From Halanaeroarchaeum sulfurireducens (lineage in GTDB: Archaea; Halobacteriota; Halobacteria; Halobacteriales; Halobacteriaceae): DNA of 64,000 bases. Position numbers and translations under genes: made by a program. This document shows positions 34,589 to 43,811 of the stretch, piece by piece (position 1 is the first letter of the stretch; every line of letters starts with the position of its first letter). A model generated the notes under the pieces. It ran no database searches and was not told the DNA's origin. It was given only the letters and a program-made list of their open reading frames with translations. Where the stretch lies: contig NZ_CP008874.1 in NCBI RefSeq assembly GCF_001011115.1, forward strand, positions 682,001 through 746,000, in the 5' to 3' direction.

Positions 34589-35434
34589 TTACCCGAACTT
34601 ACCCGTGATGTAATCTTCGACTCGCTGGCTCTCGGGGTTCTCGAATATTTTGTCGGTATCGTCGAACTCGACCAGCTCCCCGCCAGTGAGAAACACCGCG
34701 GTCTTATCGGAGATCCGTGCTGCCTGTTGCATATTGTGTGTGACAATCACGACCGTGTAGTCTTCAGCGAGTTCCTCGATGAGATCCTCTATCTGGCTCG
34801 TCGCCACCGGGTCGAGCGCCGACGCCGGTTCGTCCATCAGGATCACTTCCGGGTCCACCGCGATGGCACGCGCGATACAGAGCCGCTGCTGTTGTCCACC
34901 CGAGAGGTCGAGGCCGCTCTGGTCCAACTGCCCTTTGACCTCCTCCCACAGGGCGGACCGTCTGAGAGCGGTCTCGACCATCTCGTCGTAGTCCCCTTCT
35001 TTGCCCTGAATGTCGAGCCCGTAGGCGACGTTGTCGTAGATGCTCTTCGGGAAGGGGTTGGGCTTCTGGAAGACCATTCCGACTTGCCGACGGAGCGCGA
35101 CGGGGTCGACGTCGTCGTCGTACACGTTCTTTCCATGAAGGTACAGCTCACCCTCGACTCTGGCGGATTCGATCAGGTCGTTCATCCGATTGATGCTCCG
35201 GAGGAACGTCGACTTACCGCAGCCCGAGGGGCCGATGATGGCGGTGACCTTCCGTTCGGGAATCTCGAGATCCACGCCATTCAGGGCTTGCTCGTCATCG
35301 TAGTAGACGTTCAAATCCTCGGCCTTGATGACCGTTCGGTCGGGTCGGTCCGAACTCGCGGTGGTATTCGATACCGCCGGCGACTGCACCGACGTGTCCG
35401 AGAAGGGGTCCGGCGACCCGTTTTGTTCGCTCAT
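34589..35434 (-). CDS. pstB: Phosphate ABC transporter ATPase
   Basis: 281 residues. Walker [10 protein letters not shown], signature LSGGQQQRL, Walker [14 protein letters not shown], and switch His in [13 protein letters not shown]. Energises phosphate import. The N-terminal ~35 residues before [19 protein letters not shown] are Ser/Thr/Asp-rich and outside the domain. Follows pstA by 18 nt. Confidence 0.96.
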   Translation of the reverse strand: MSEQNGSPDPFSDTSVQSPAVSNTTASSDRPDRTVIKAEDLNVYYDDEQALNGVDLEIPERKVTAIIGPSGCGKSTFLRSINRMNDLIESARVEGELYLHGKNVYDDDVDPVALRRQVGMVFQKPNPFPKSIYDNVAYGLDIQGKEGDYDEMVETALRRSALWEEVKGQLDQSGLDLSGGQQQRLCIARAIAVDPEVILMDEPASALDPVATSQIEDLIEELAEDYTVVIVTHNMQQAARISDKTAVFLTGGELVEFDDTDKIFENPESQRVEDYITGKFG

Positions 35435-35452
35435 TGTTGGGTATGGTGGTAG

Positions 35453-37075
35453 TCAGCGTTCATTTTCGTATCGGTTCCGCATCACGATCGCGATGGCGTT
35501 CATCGTCAACATCAGGGCGAGCAACACGACGGCCGTCGCCGCGACCACGCCGGTTCGGAATGCTGGTCTGGCGTTCGACGCCGAGGCAAAGATCTGTAGG
35601 GGGAGAGCGGTCGCACCGTCGAAGAGGCCGCTCGGCGGCGAGTAAGTCGTCGTGGCCACGGCGATGATGACGAGGGGCGCGGTCTCTCCGATGGCTCGTC
35701 CGAGCGCCAGGATGGTTCCGGTGAGGATGCCGGGGATCGACTCGGGGATAACCACCTCTCGAAGCGTCTGCCACCGACTCGCGCCCATCCCGTAGGAGGC
35801 CTGGCGCAGCGAGTCGGGCACCGACCGGATGGCCTCCTGGGCCGAGACGACCACGATCGGGAGGATCAACAGTCCGAGTGTTGCGGCGGCCGAGACCACG
35901 AGGCCGGGACCGAACCCGAGCGCGTTGCGGAACAGCGCCAGTCCGAGCAGGCCGTACACCACCGAGGGGACGCCGGCGAGGTTCGAGATGTTGACCTCCA
36001 GGACGGTTGCGAGCCACCCGCCGAGGCCTGTCGACGGGGCGTACTCCTCGAGGTAGATGGCCGCCCCTGCACCGATGGGGAACGCCATGATCGCCATGAA
36101 TCCGACGATGATTATCGACCCGACGATCTGCGGGTAGACGCCCGCGTTGCTGGCGGTCAGTCCGTCCCAGGAGTTCGTCAGGAGGGTCGGAGTCAGATAG
36201 CCGTCGGGCCCTCGAATGGCGAGGGTCCGTTCGATCGCCACACCGACGAGGACTCCACCGAGCACCACCAGGGGTCCCAGGACGCCGACTGTTCCCTCTC
36301 TTTTGATGGCGATTTCGTCGACAGCCACGTAGCCGAACGGGACGACGCCGGCCGAAAAGAGAACGATCCAGAACGATGGCTCGATGTCCACGGCGATGCC
36401 GGCCACGGCAATGAGAAGGGCGCCGGCGAGCACGACGGCGGCGGCAAGGAGGCCCTGGCGGTTCGACCGACGACGGGCCGTCCAGCCCCCGACGACCATG
36501 GCGACCGGGACTGTGATGAGCAGAAGGTAGGCGATCCACTGGGCCAACACGCCAACGAAGGGCCGAAGGCCCGCGTAACTCACGGCCCCGAAGGCGAGTC
36601 CCCCAACGATGGAGAGCGGAATCGACGGGCCGATGTAGGTGGTGGCACCCGTCCGTCGTCCGACCGCCCACACCAGCACGGGGGGAACGGTCGCGAACGC
36701 GGCGTAGATCAACACGTCGTACGGGCTGAGGGCATCGATGACCACGAACGCGGCGAGGGCGAGTACGGTCCCGCCGAACGCCGCCGTGAATGCCCTTGCG
36801 TTGGCGTCCCTGGCAGCCGGTCGCTTGCGGACGTAGAGTGTGTACACGGCCGTGGGGGTGACCACGGTGCCGAGGTACACGACAAACCACTGCGGCGACG
36901 CGGCGAAGGGACCGACGGCGTCGACGGTGATCTGGGCAAAGAGGAGCACCAACGAGAGGATGCCGACCAGCGTCGCCGCGATCAGTGACACCTCGAACAG
37001 CTGTCCCTTGAGTCGTGCGATCCTGAGCCGTCTCCCGCCGCTGTAATCCAGTTCCGGGTCGCTTTCGGCGGCCAT
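35453..37075 (-). CDS. pstA: Phosphate ABC transporter permease, enlarged PstA
   Basis: 540 residues against about 290 in bacteria. The C-terminal ~250 residues are the permease proper (AIMAFPIGAGAAIYLEEYA, VYGLLGLALF, and the ATPase-contact EAIRSVPDSLRQASYGMGAS). The N-terminal half adds roughly seven hydrophobic segments, including YLGTVVTPTAVYTLYVRKR and a cluster of basic and small residues, with no motif I recognise. The ATG overlaps the pstC stop by one base. Confidence 0.9.
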   Translation of the reverse strand: MAAESDPELDYSGGRRLRIARLKGQLFEVSLIAATLVGILSLVLLFAQITVDAVGPFAASPQWFVVYLGTVVTPTAVYTLYVRKRPAARDANARAFTAAFGGTVLALAAFVVIDALSPYDVLIYAAFATVPPVLVWAVGRRTGATTYIGPSIPLSIVGGLAFGAVSYAGLRPFVGVLAQWIAYLLLITVPVAMVVGGWTARRRSNRQGLLAAAVVLAGALLIAVAGIAVDIEPSFWIVLFSAGVVPFGYVAVDEIAIKREGTVGVLGPLVVLGGVLVGVAIERTLAIRGPDGYLTPTLLTNSWDGLTASNAGVYPQIVGSIIIVGFMAIMAFPIGAGAAIYLEEYAPSTGLGGWLATVLEVNISNLAGVPSVVYGLLGLALFRNALGFGPGLVVSAAATLGLLILPIVVVSAQEAIRSVPDSLRQASYGMGASRWQTLREVVIPESIPGILTGTILALGRAIGETAPLVIIAVATTTYSPPSGLFDGATALPLQIFASASNARPAFRTGVVAATAVVLLALMLTMNAIAIVMRNRYENER

Positions 37076-38076
37076 TACTCGTACGCCTCCCTGAAGTACT
37101 GCCTGACGATTTCGGCGAGAATGTTCATGAAGAGGGTGATGACGAACAGCGTCATGCCGAGTGCGAACATCGCCTCGTACGTGACCCCGCCCAGCGAGTC
37201 GGCCTGGGCGATCTGGACCATGGCCGCGGTGATGGTCTGTCCCGATTCGGCCAGATTTCTGAGGACGTTCGGGAAGTACGGCATCTGTGAACTCATCCCC
37301 ATCGCCATGGTGACCGCCATCGTCTCCCCGATGGCCCGGGAGATCGCCAGGACGTACGAGGAGACGATCCCGGAGGTCGCGGCGGGGACGACGATCTTCG
37401 TCGAGACGTCGAACTTCGTCGATCCGAGGCCGTAGCCCGCCTGCCGAAGGCTATCGGGAACCGCGTTCAGGGCGTCCTCGCTGATCGAGGAGACCATCGG
37501 GATGATCATGATGCCAACCACGATGCTCGCGGAGAGGACGTTGAACGTCCGGAGTTCGGGAACGTAGAAGGTGAACTCCGGGAGGACACCGACGCCGGCG
37601 GGGATCACCGTGACGGATATCGGGAGCACGGACTGGAACGCCGGCGTGATGTACACCAGCGCCATGTATCCGTAGATGACCGTTGGAACCCCCGCGAGGA
37701 TCTCGAGGGCGGGTTTGAGGTACGATCGCGCCCGGTCGCTGGCGTATTCGCTGAGGTAGATGGCGGCTGCGAGGCCGATCGGTAACGCGATGATTGCCGA
37801 GAAGACCGTCACGAGGAGGGTTCCGCTCACGAGCGGCAGGACCCCATACGCATTGCCGATGATGGGACTCCACGTCGTTCCGGTGAAGAAGGCGACCGGC
37901 GATACTTCGAGGAAGAACGTGATCGTGCGACCCGACAGCGAGAGGACGATTCCCACAGTGATCAGTATCGTGAGAAGCGCGCTCGTGGAGAACAGGAGCT
38001 TGTAGAGACGCTCTTTACGGACCACGAAGTCCTCGCGCGAGAGCGGTATCTCGTCGGGCTGTGGGGTCCCACTCAT
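37075..38076 (-). CDS. pstC: Phosphate ABC transporter permease PstC
   Basis: 333 residues, about six to seven transmembrane helices. ATPase-coupling loop EDALNAVPDSLRQAGYGLGS and the export/import core IYGYMALVYITPAF are typical. Follows pstS by 56 nt and overlaps pstA by one base (TAATG), so subunits are made together. Confidence 0.95.
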   Translation of the reverse strand: MSGTPQPDEIPLSREDFVVRKERLYKLLFSTSALLTILITVGIVLSLSGRTITFFLEVSPVAFFTGTTWSPIIGNAYGVLPLVSGTLLVTVFSAIIALPIGLAAAIYLSEYASDRARSYLKPALEILAGVPTVIYGYMALVYITPAFQSVLPISVTVIPAGVGVLPEFTFYVPELRTFNVLSASIVVGIMIIPMVSSISEDALNAVPDSLRQAGYGLGSTKFDVSTKIVVPAATSGIVSSYVLAISRAIGETMAVTMAMGMSSQMPYFPNVLRNLAESGQTITAAMVQIAQADSLGGVTYEAMFALGMTLFVITLFMNILAEIVRQYFREAYE

Positions 38077-38132
38077 TCTCTGTTTAGACTCAGCGAGTTC
38101 ATACCAATATAGACAGCGAATTCACTCCGTCG

Positions 38133-39107
38133 TCAGCCCGTGTACTCCTCGAGGGCCGTGAGGTTCTCGTCGACCATCTCCTGGCTGCTCGGAACGTACC
38201 CGATTTCGGAGGCCACGAAGTCCTCTGCGGCCGATTCGACGTAGAACCGGATAAACTCCTGGAGGTGGGGTTTCGCCTGGAGTTTCTCGCTGTTGGCGTA
38301 GAAGAAAAGCGGCCGGGCGAGGGGATAGTTGCCGCTCTGTGCGCCCTCGAGGCTGGGCGCGACGGGGTCGGACCCCTCCTCGCTCAACGCGAGTGCCTTT
38401 ACGGTGTCCGGGTTGTTCGTGTAGTACGCGAAGGGCAGATAGCCCATGGCGTATCGGTTACCCTCCACCCCCTGGGCGATGAGATCGTCCTCCTCGGTCC
38501 CCTCGAAGTCGGACCGGATCTTGCCCTCCTCGCCGATCACCGTCTCCGTGAAGTAATCGAAGGTACCCGAGGTCGTCGCCGGGCCGTAGAGGTCGAACGG
38601 TTCGTCCGGCCATTCCTCGTTGACGTCCGACCACGACTCGGGACTGGTCTCCGGAGACCAGATTTCCTTGAGTTCCGCCAGCGTGATCGAGTCCATCCAG
38701 TCGTTTTCGTTGTTGACGACCACCGTGAGTGCGTCCTGGGCGATGAAGAACTCGACCGGCGTGAAGCCGTTGTCCTCGCAGGCCTGGATTTCTTCCTCGG
38801 CGATCGGCCGACTCGCGTTGTTGATGTCGCTGTCGCCAGGGATGAAGACGTTCTTGAATCCGCCGCTGCTACCGTCGCGGGTCAGATCGAAATTCACGTC
38901 GGGGTGGTCCCGGGCGAACCGTCGGGACATCTCCTGGGCGATCGGGTACACCGTGCTGCTGCCCGAGATGCGAATGTCTCCCGAGAGCGAATCGCCGTTC
39001 CCTGGTGCCTGGTCCGACGTACACCCAGCGAGCGCGATTGCACCCGCAACGCCGGCGCTCGCCACGAACGATCGTCGAGACACCCTGCCGGTATCGGTTT
39101 CTGGCAT
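38133..39107 (-). CDS. pstS: Phosphate-binding lipoprotein PstS (Tat substrate)
   Basis: 324 residues. Twin-arginine signal RVSRRSFVASAGVAGAIALA followed by lipobox LAGC: exported folded and lipid-anchored. Phosphate-site blocks are SGSSTVYPIAQEM, TRDGSSGGFKN and GPATTSGTFDYF. A GTG one codon upstream is possible, but the ATG at 39107 sits 27 nt from the TATA-like box. First gene of the pst operon. Confidence 0.95.
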   Translation of the reverse strand: MPETDTGRVSRRSFVASAGVAGAIALAGCTSDQAPGNGDSLSGDIRISGSSTVYPIAQEMSRRFARDHPDVNFDLTRDGSSGGFKNVFIPGDSDINNASRPIAEEEIQACEDNGFTPVEFFIAQDALTVVVNNENDWMDSITLAELKEIWSPETSPESWSDVNEEWPDEPFDLYGPATTSGTFDYFTETVIGEEGKIRSDFEGTEEDDLIAQGVEGNRYAMGYLPFAYYTNNPDTVKALALSEEGSDPVAPSLEGAQSGNYPLARPLFFYANSEKLQAKPHLQEFIRFYVESAAEDFVASEIGYVPSSQEMVDENLTALEEYTG

Positions 39108-39130
39108 CACCTGTATCGAAACGAGGTCCG

Positions 39131-39138
39131 AATAAGTA
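39131..39138 (-). promoter_or_regulatory. TATA-like box of the pst operon
   Basis: Minus-strand TACTTATT centred about 27 nt upstream of the pstS ATG. Confidence 0.6.
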
Positions 39139-39152
39139 CTCTGCTATGATGA

Positions 39153-39170
39153 CTATATAGACGAATATAG
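39153..39170. promoter_or_regulatory. Inverted repeat upstream of the pst TATA box
   Basis: CTATAT-AGACGA-ATATAG, a perfect 6-bp inverted repeat with 6-nt spacer, placed 15-39 nt upstream of the pst TATA box. Candidate site for a phosphate-responsive activator; no protein identified. Confidence 0.6.
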
Positions 39171-39301
39171 AGTGTACAACCGAAACTCTCCTGCTCCACC
39201 CGTTGTCCGTGGTGGGTCCTACCTCGGCAGACACTCACACGAACGAGCTGCGATGGTAGTGGTCCGACGCGTCCGATCGCAAGAACCGATCTACGCTAGC
39301 T

Positions 39302-39329
39302 ATATAGATTACGCACAAGATCTATATTT
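39302..39329 (+). promoter_or_regulatory. Inverted repeat over the TATA box of the AbrB-PhoU gene
   Basis: ATATAGA (39302-39308) and TCTATAT (39321-39327) are perfect complements 12 nt apart. The right arm is also the TATA box (TCTATATTT), centred 26 nt before the ATG at 39351, so a bound factor would block the promoter. Confidence 0.6.
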
Positions 39330-39350
39330 CATTGGCCCCTTCCCCTCCTC

Positions 39351-40355
39351 ATGGACAGACGAAAAGTGCAGGTCACCGGCGGTTCGACGTTTACCGTTTC
39401 GATCCCGAAGGAGTGGGCCGACGATCGGGATCTCGCCGCCGGCGACGAGGTGGGATTCCTCGCGGACAGCGGTTCGCTGTTGCTCACGCCGACCCCTGAC
39501 GGTGACGTCGACGAGGGGACCCTCGACATCGAAGATCTGGACGAAGAGGACCTCAGACGTGCAGTGATGACGATGTACGTGAGCGGGTTCGACGTCATCA
39601 GGCTGACGTCGGATCGGATTAGCGCCTCGCAGCGACGGGTCATCAGGAACGCGGCCCAGGGACTCGTCGGCCTGGAGATATTGGAGGAAACGACCGACCG
39701 GGTGGTCGTTCGGGACCTCCTCGATTCCTCAGAGCTGTCGATTCACGACGCCGTGGGGCGGATGCGCCTCATCGCGCTCTCGATGCTCGACGATGCGATC
39801 ACGGCATTACGACGCGGTGACGTCGAACTGGCCGCGGACGTGATCGAGCGCGACGACGACGTCGACCGCCTCTGGTACGTCGTTTCCCGCATTTTCCGCG
39901 GCGCGCTCCGATCGCCACGGATCGCCCAGGAGATCGGCCTTCCCCGGGAGGATTCGTTCGATTATCAATCCAGTGCACGACAGCTCGAGCGCATTGCCGA
40001 CCACGCCGCGAAGATCAGCCACGTGCCCCTGGAGATGGAGGGGGACGTTCCACAGGAGGTGGGCGCGTCGCTCTCGGAACTCCACGAGGCGGCCGCCACC
40101 GTCGTCGATACCGCGATGGACGCTCTGTTCACGGACGACCCGGAGCGCGCGATGGAGCTGGCGAACGAAGCACGCAGAAAGGTCGATGCCGTCGACGACC
40201 TGGTCCGTTCGACCGACGATCTTCTCCGGGACCTGGAGCCAAGACAGGCCCAGCGGATCGGGCTTGTCGTCGACTCGCTTTCCCGGAGCGCGGACTACGG
40301 CGGGAACGTCGCGGAGACCGCCCTCCAGATGGCCGCACCGGCGCCGAACCCGTAA
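39351..40355 (+). CDS. AbrB-PhoU phosphate uptake regulator
   Basis: 334 residues. N-terminal SpoVT-AbrB DNA-binding domain (1-50: RRKVQVTGGSTFTVSIPKEW), then two PhoU-like repeats (about 115-220 and 235-330: SARQLERIADHAAKI and DSLSRSADYGGNVAE). This haloarchaeal architecture combines a DNA-binding domain with PhoU sensing. It is divergent from pstS, and the two share a 240-nt region with similar A+T-rich inverted repeats, so it is the best candidate for binding them (inference). Confidence 0.88.
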   Translation: MDRRKVQVTGGSTFTVSIPKEWADDRDLAAGDEVGFLADSGSLLLTPTPDGDVDEGTLDIEDLDEEDLRRAVMTMYVSGFDVIRLTSDRISASQRRVIRNAAQGLVGLEILEETTDRVVVRDLLDSSELSIHDAVGRMRLIALSMLDDAITALRRGDVELAADVIERDDDVDRLWYVVSRIFRGALRSPRIAQEIGLPREDSFDYQSSARQLERIADHAAKISHVPLEMEGDVPQEVGASLSELHEAAATVVDTAMDALFTDDPERAMELANEARRKVDAVDDLVRSTDDLLRDLEPRQAQRIGLVVDSLSRSADYGGNVAETALQMAAPAPNP

Positions 40356-40489
40356 CCGGTACTGCCGTCGTTTTGCGGAAAACCGCTACTCACCGATCCC
40401 TGTGAGAGGAATACCCCGATTACGTCGACGTGGATTAGGTGACGGTTGGGAACCCGACGAAACGACTGTGACCTCGGACCCCTGCCGCG

Positions 40490-41317
40490 TCAGTTCCAGG
40501 GGCCGAAGTCCGGGTCGACCTGCCGTTCCTCGCGGTCGATACCGTCGATGGTTTTCAGGTCGTCCGCGTCCAGTGTGAGGTCCCGGCTCGCCCAGTTGTC
40601 ACGGATGTGCTCCTCGCTCGTCGCCTTCGGGATGACCGTCACGTCATTATCGCGGAGCCACGCCAGGCTGACCTGGGCCTCGCTGACGCCGTGTTTCTCG
40701 GCGACAGACTGGATCTCCGGCACGTCGAAGACGGCACCGCGGGCCAACGGCGAGTAGGCGACCAGTTCGATGTCGTGTCGGTTGCTGTACTCCCGGAGTT
40801 CTTCTTGTGGAAGCAGGGGGTGCATCTCCACCTGATTCGCGGCGATCGGGGCGTCGAGAACTTCCCGTGCCCGGTCGAGGTGACGCGGTTCGAAGTTGCT
40901 GACGCCGATCCGCTCGATGACGCCGTCATCGTAGAGTTCCTGGAACGCGGGGAGCGTGTCCTCGGGGTCGTATGCCTCGGCGGGCCAGTGGACGTAGAGT
41001 AAATCGAGGTATCCGACGTCAAGCTTCTCGAGGCTTTCCCGTGTCGACTCCAGAACGTCGTCGTACCCGAGGCTGTCGATCCAGACCTTGGTCGCGAGGA
41101 AGATGTCCTCGCGATCGACGTCCGCTGCTGCGATCCCCTCTCCGACGTGCTCTTCGTTGTCGTAGGCCTGGGCGGTATCGACGTGTCGATACCCCATCTC
41201 CAGGGCCTGTTCGACGGCGTTCGAACACGCCGCGGGATCGGTGTTTTGCCAGGTTCCAATGCCGAACGGCGGGATCGTCGAACGACGGCTCGCGCTGGAT
41301 CTATCGTCCTGGGACAT
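40490..41317 (-). CDS. Aldo/keto reductase
   Basis: 275 residues, TIM barrel. Catalytic tetrad visible: VDTAQAYDNE (Asp, Tyr), FLATKVW (Lys), and LYVHWP (His). NADPH-binding end VTVIPKATSEEHIRDN. Resembles 2,5-diketo-gluconate-reductase-type AKR5 enzymes. Substrate unknown. Isolated; starts right beside the 31-bp tandem repeat. Confidence 0.92.
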   Translation of the reverse strand: MSQDDRSSASRRSTIPPFGIGTWQNTDPAACSNAVEQALEMGYRHVDTAQAYDNEEHVGEGIAAADVDREDIFLATKVWIDSLGYDDVLESTRESLEKLDVGYLDLLYVHWPAEAYDPEDTLPAFQELYDDGVIERIGVSNFEPRHLDRAREVLDAPIAANQVEMHPLLPQEELREYSNRHDIELVAYSPLARGAVFDVPEIQSVAEKHGVSEAQVSLAWLRDNDVTVIPKATSEEHIRDNWASRDLTLDADDLKTIDGIDREERQVDPDFGPWN

Positions 41318-41363
41318 GAGTGATAGTCGCTACTCGCCCGAACGGAAAAGCGATTTGGGTACC

Positions 41364-41470
41364 GGAATCAGTGCTTGGGTGGCACCTGGGGACTGGAATC
41401 AGTGCTTGGGTGGCACCTGGGGACTGGAATCAGTGCTTGGGTGGCACCTGGGGACTGGAATCAGTACTTG
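41364..41470. repeat. 31-bp tandem repeat, three full and one partial unit
   Basis: Units begin at 41364, 41395, 41426 and 41457 with GGAATCAGTGCTTGGGTGG and continue CACCTGGGGACT; the full units look identical. The partial fourth unit enters the last codons of the second geranylgeranyl reductase gene, with one base changed (GTACTT for GTGCTT). Read on the gene's strand each unit repeats the gene's final codons and TGA stop. Confidence 0.95.
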
Positions 41471-42831
41471 GGTGTCGCGTCACTGATGTCGTAGACGTCC
41501 TCGAGGACCTCGTCGCGACGATCGCGCCAGTCCTCGAACCCGGCGGGGCTTCTGGGATAGTCGTCGTAGATGGATTTCAACTCGGCGGCCTTCCGGTGAA
41601 CCCGATAGAGTTCAGCGATCGTTCGCCAGTGGCCGAACGTCCCGACGAGCGTCTGGAGTTTCATCCCGAGCCCCATCGCCTCGGTGCCGCCTTCAGAGAG
41701 GGTATCGATGAGTGCCTGACCCGGGATTGCCGTGATAATACTCGTGAGTTCGTCGACGTCGTGGGCGGTGGCCCAGATGTTGTAGACGTCGATGGCCGCA
41801 AACCGCTTCCCGAAGTTCGTCATGACGTCCCGGTTGTACTTCCAGAGGGCGGCCTCGCTCGGATCGCCCTCCTCGAGGGCCGTAACGATCTCCTTTGCGG
41901 CCCAGTGACCGGCCTTCGCCGCGCCGGGAATTCCCCCACCCGTCGCTGGGTTGACGTGGGCAGCGGCGTCGCCGACGGCCACGTAGCCAGGTGCGACCGC
42001 GGAGTCGTAGGGCCGTCGGGTGGGCAGGGCCGCCCCGAGTTTGTTCACGACCGTGGCGTTCTCGAACTCGGGACGGGCCTGGAGATCGCGCTTGAGGGCG
42101 TCGACGAGCTGTATCGGTTGCTGGTCCATCTGAAAGCCCAGTCCCGCGTTGATCGTCGTCTCGTCGCGGGGGAAGTACCACAGATACCCCAGCTCCTCGG
42201 TCGGGGTGAAGACGATGGCATCGTCGTAGTCGACCGGTTCGTCGACCTCGATGATCTCCCGGTAGGCCGAGCAGTACTGCTGATAGCTGACGTTCGTATC
42301 GAAGGTCGAATTTTCGAAGTCGACCCTGTCCTGGAGGATCGACAGTGAACCGGCGGCGTCGACGACGACGTCGCCCTCGTAGGTTTTCGGCTCGCCGTTC
42401 CGAGAGGCGGTGACGCCAACCACCTGCCCGTCCTCCTGAAGGACGTCCTGGACGACCGTATCGAAGCGGACGTCAACACCGACGCGGTCGGCTTCCTCCA
42501 GCAGCACTTCCCCGTAGCGTTTGCGGTCGACGACCGCACCGCTCTCGTCGAATGGGATGTCGAGCGATTCCCCGGTCTGTGGGTTCTCGAATCGGGCGTG
42601 GCGGATGTTCTCGTTCGTAAACGCCTCGTTTCGGAGGTACTCCCGGTCGATCACGTCGGGGAAGGTACTCTTTCCCTTGATCGCGTCGCCGCACGCGATG
42701 TTGCCGGCCTCCTCTTCGGGTTTGCGTTCCAGCAGCACGACGTCCAGGCCGGCATCGGCAACTGTCGCCGCCGCAAAGACACCGCCAGTCCCGCCGCCGA
42801 CGACGACCACGTCGTGTGTTTCCGCGCTCAT
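41461..42831 (-). CDS. Geranylgeranyl reductase family flavoprotein (copy 2)
   Basis: 456 residues; FAD site VVVGGGTGGVFAAATVADAG, EEEAGNIACGDAI and VGDAAAHVNPATGGGIPGA. Paralogue of the copy at 31539, same length and C-terminal layout (DVYDISDATPKY against DIYAVTGAEPKY). Substrate is probably a polyprenyl chain of a lipid or quinone. Its 3' end is the source of the 31-bp repeats. Lies downstream of korAB, beyond a T-tract. Confidence 0.88.
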   Translation of the reverse strand: MSAETHDVVVVGGGTGGVFAAATVADAGLDVVLLERKPEEEAGNIACGDAIKGKSTFPDVIDREYLRNEAFTNENIRHARFENPQTGESLDIPFDESGAVVDRKRYGEVLLEEADRVGVDVRFDTVVQDVLQEDGQVVGVTASRNGEPKTYEGDVVVDAAGSLSILQDRVDFENSTFDTNVSYQQYCSAYREIIEVDEPVDYDDAIVFTPTEELGYLWYFPRDETTINAGLGFQMDQQPIQLVDALKRDLQARPEFENATVVNKLGAALPTRRPYDSAVAPGYVAVGDAAAHVNPATGGGIPGAAKAGHWAAKEIVTALEEGDPSEAALWKYNRDVMTNFGKRFAAIDVYNIWATAHDVDELTSIITAIPGQALIDTLSEGGTEAMGLGMKLQTLVGTFGHWRTIAELYRVHRKAAELKSIYDDYPRSPAGFEDWRDRRDEVLEDVYDISDATPKY

Positions 42832-42917
42832 CTGGTTTTGATTTTTCGCACGTCACCAAAAAGGTCGCGGGATGTCTATTCGAGCGAAGTGAACGCGTGG
42901 CTGCCCGGTTAGCCGTC

Positions 42918-42927
42918 AAAAAAAAAA
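42918..42927 (-). terminator. T10 tract after korB
   Basis: Ten T on the minus strand, 18-27 nt after the korB stop. Archaeal RNA polymerase terminates at such oligo-T runs, so this probably ends the korAB mRNA. Confidence 0.65.
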
Positions 42928-42944
42928 CGAACCGACGTGTCTTC

Positions 42945-43811
42945 TCAGTAGAACTCGTCGAGGAGTTCGTTGACGACTTCGGGCGGTTTCTCTCCGACGT
43001 CGACTTTCGGCTCGTTGACGCCCTGACGAACCTCGTAGGGGTCACGGCTGTCGTCCTCGTAGATCACGCCGACGTACTCGCCATCCCGATCGAGGATCTT
43101 CTCTTTGGCCTGATCGTAATCCGTCCGGTCGAAGTCCTCGTCCTCGCCCAGGTCGACGACCGTGTCCTTGTAGTAGTCGTAGGTGTCCACGTCGTTGAAC
43201 GTAACGCAGGGGCTGAACGTGTTGACGAGCGAGAAGCCGTCGTGTTCGAGCGCCTGTTCGACGATCTCGACGTGACGCTTGGCGTCCGCGGAGAACGACT
43301 GTGCGATGAAGGTGCCGCCGGCCGCCAGCGCGAGTGCCAGTGGGTTGACCGCCGGTTGCTGGGGCCCTTCGGGCGTCGTCCCGGTCTCGAAGTCCTCGTG
43401 AGACGTCGGGGACGTCTGTCCCTTGGTGAGACCGTAGATGCGGTTGTCCATGACCAGGTAGGTCATGTCGACGTTGCGGCGCACTCCGTGGATGAAGTGA
43501 TTCGTCCCGATGGAGTACCCGTCGCCGTCACCGCCGGCCGCGATGACCTCGAGATCGGGATTGGCGAGTTTCACACCGGTGGCGACCGGAACGGCGCGAC
43601 CGTGGACACCGTGGAGGGCGTGGGTGCCCATGTAGGTGCCGAACTTACCGGAACAACCGATGCCGGCCGCGACGAATGTGTTTTCGGGGTTCCGTCCCGT
43701 GTTCGCGAGTGCCTTCGTGAGGCCGTTCAACGTACCGTAGTCACCACAGCCGGGACACCACTGAACCTCTTCGTCGGACTTGAATGCGGTGGGGCTGACT
43801 TCCGAGCTCAT
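42945..43811 (-). CDS. korB: 2-oxoacid:ferredoxin oxidoreductase, beta subunit
   Basis: 288 residues, thiamine-diphosphate subunit. EVQWCPGCGDYGTLNGLTKAL, IGCSGKFGTYMGTHALHGVHGRA, and the TPP/Mg motif AAGGDGDGYSIGTNHFIHGVRRN are complete. With KorA it oxidises 2-oxoglutarate (or another 2-oxoacid) to acyl-CoA while reducing ferredoxin, replacing the NAD-linked dehydrogenase in haloarchaea. The length pair 288/588 fits KorB/KorA better than the pyruvate enzyme. ATG overlaps the korA stop by 4 nt. Confidence 0.93.
   Translation of the reverse strand: MSSEVSPTAFKSDEEVQWCPGCGDYGTLNGLTKALANTGRNPENTFVAAGIGCSGKFGTYMGTHALHGVHGRAVPVATGVKLANPDLEVIAAGGDGDGYSIGTNHFIHGVRRNVDMTYLVMDNRIYGLTKGQTSPTSHEDFETGTTPEGPQQPAVNPLALALAAGGTFIAQSFSADAKRHVEIVEQALEHDGFSLVNTFSPCVTFNDVDTYDYYKDTVVDLGEDEDFDRTDYDQAKEKILDRDGEYVGVIYEDDSRDPYEVRQGVNEPKVDVGEKPPEVVNELLDEFY

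Noticed and set aside
41364-41470. Possible CRISPR array
   Set aside because: Units are directly adjacent without spacers, overlap a gene end and no cas gene is near; it is a tandem repeat.
41320-42348. Frame translating the 31-bp repeat into a Trp/Gly-rich repeat protein
   Set aside because: Antisense to geranylgeranyl reductase copy 2, and the 31-bp period shifts frame with each unit.
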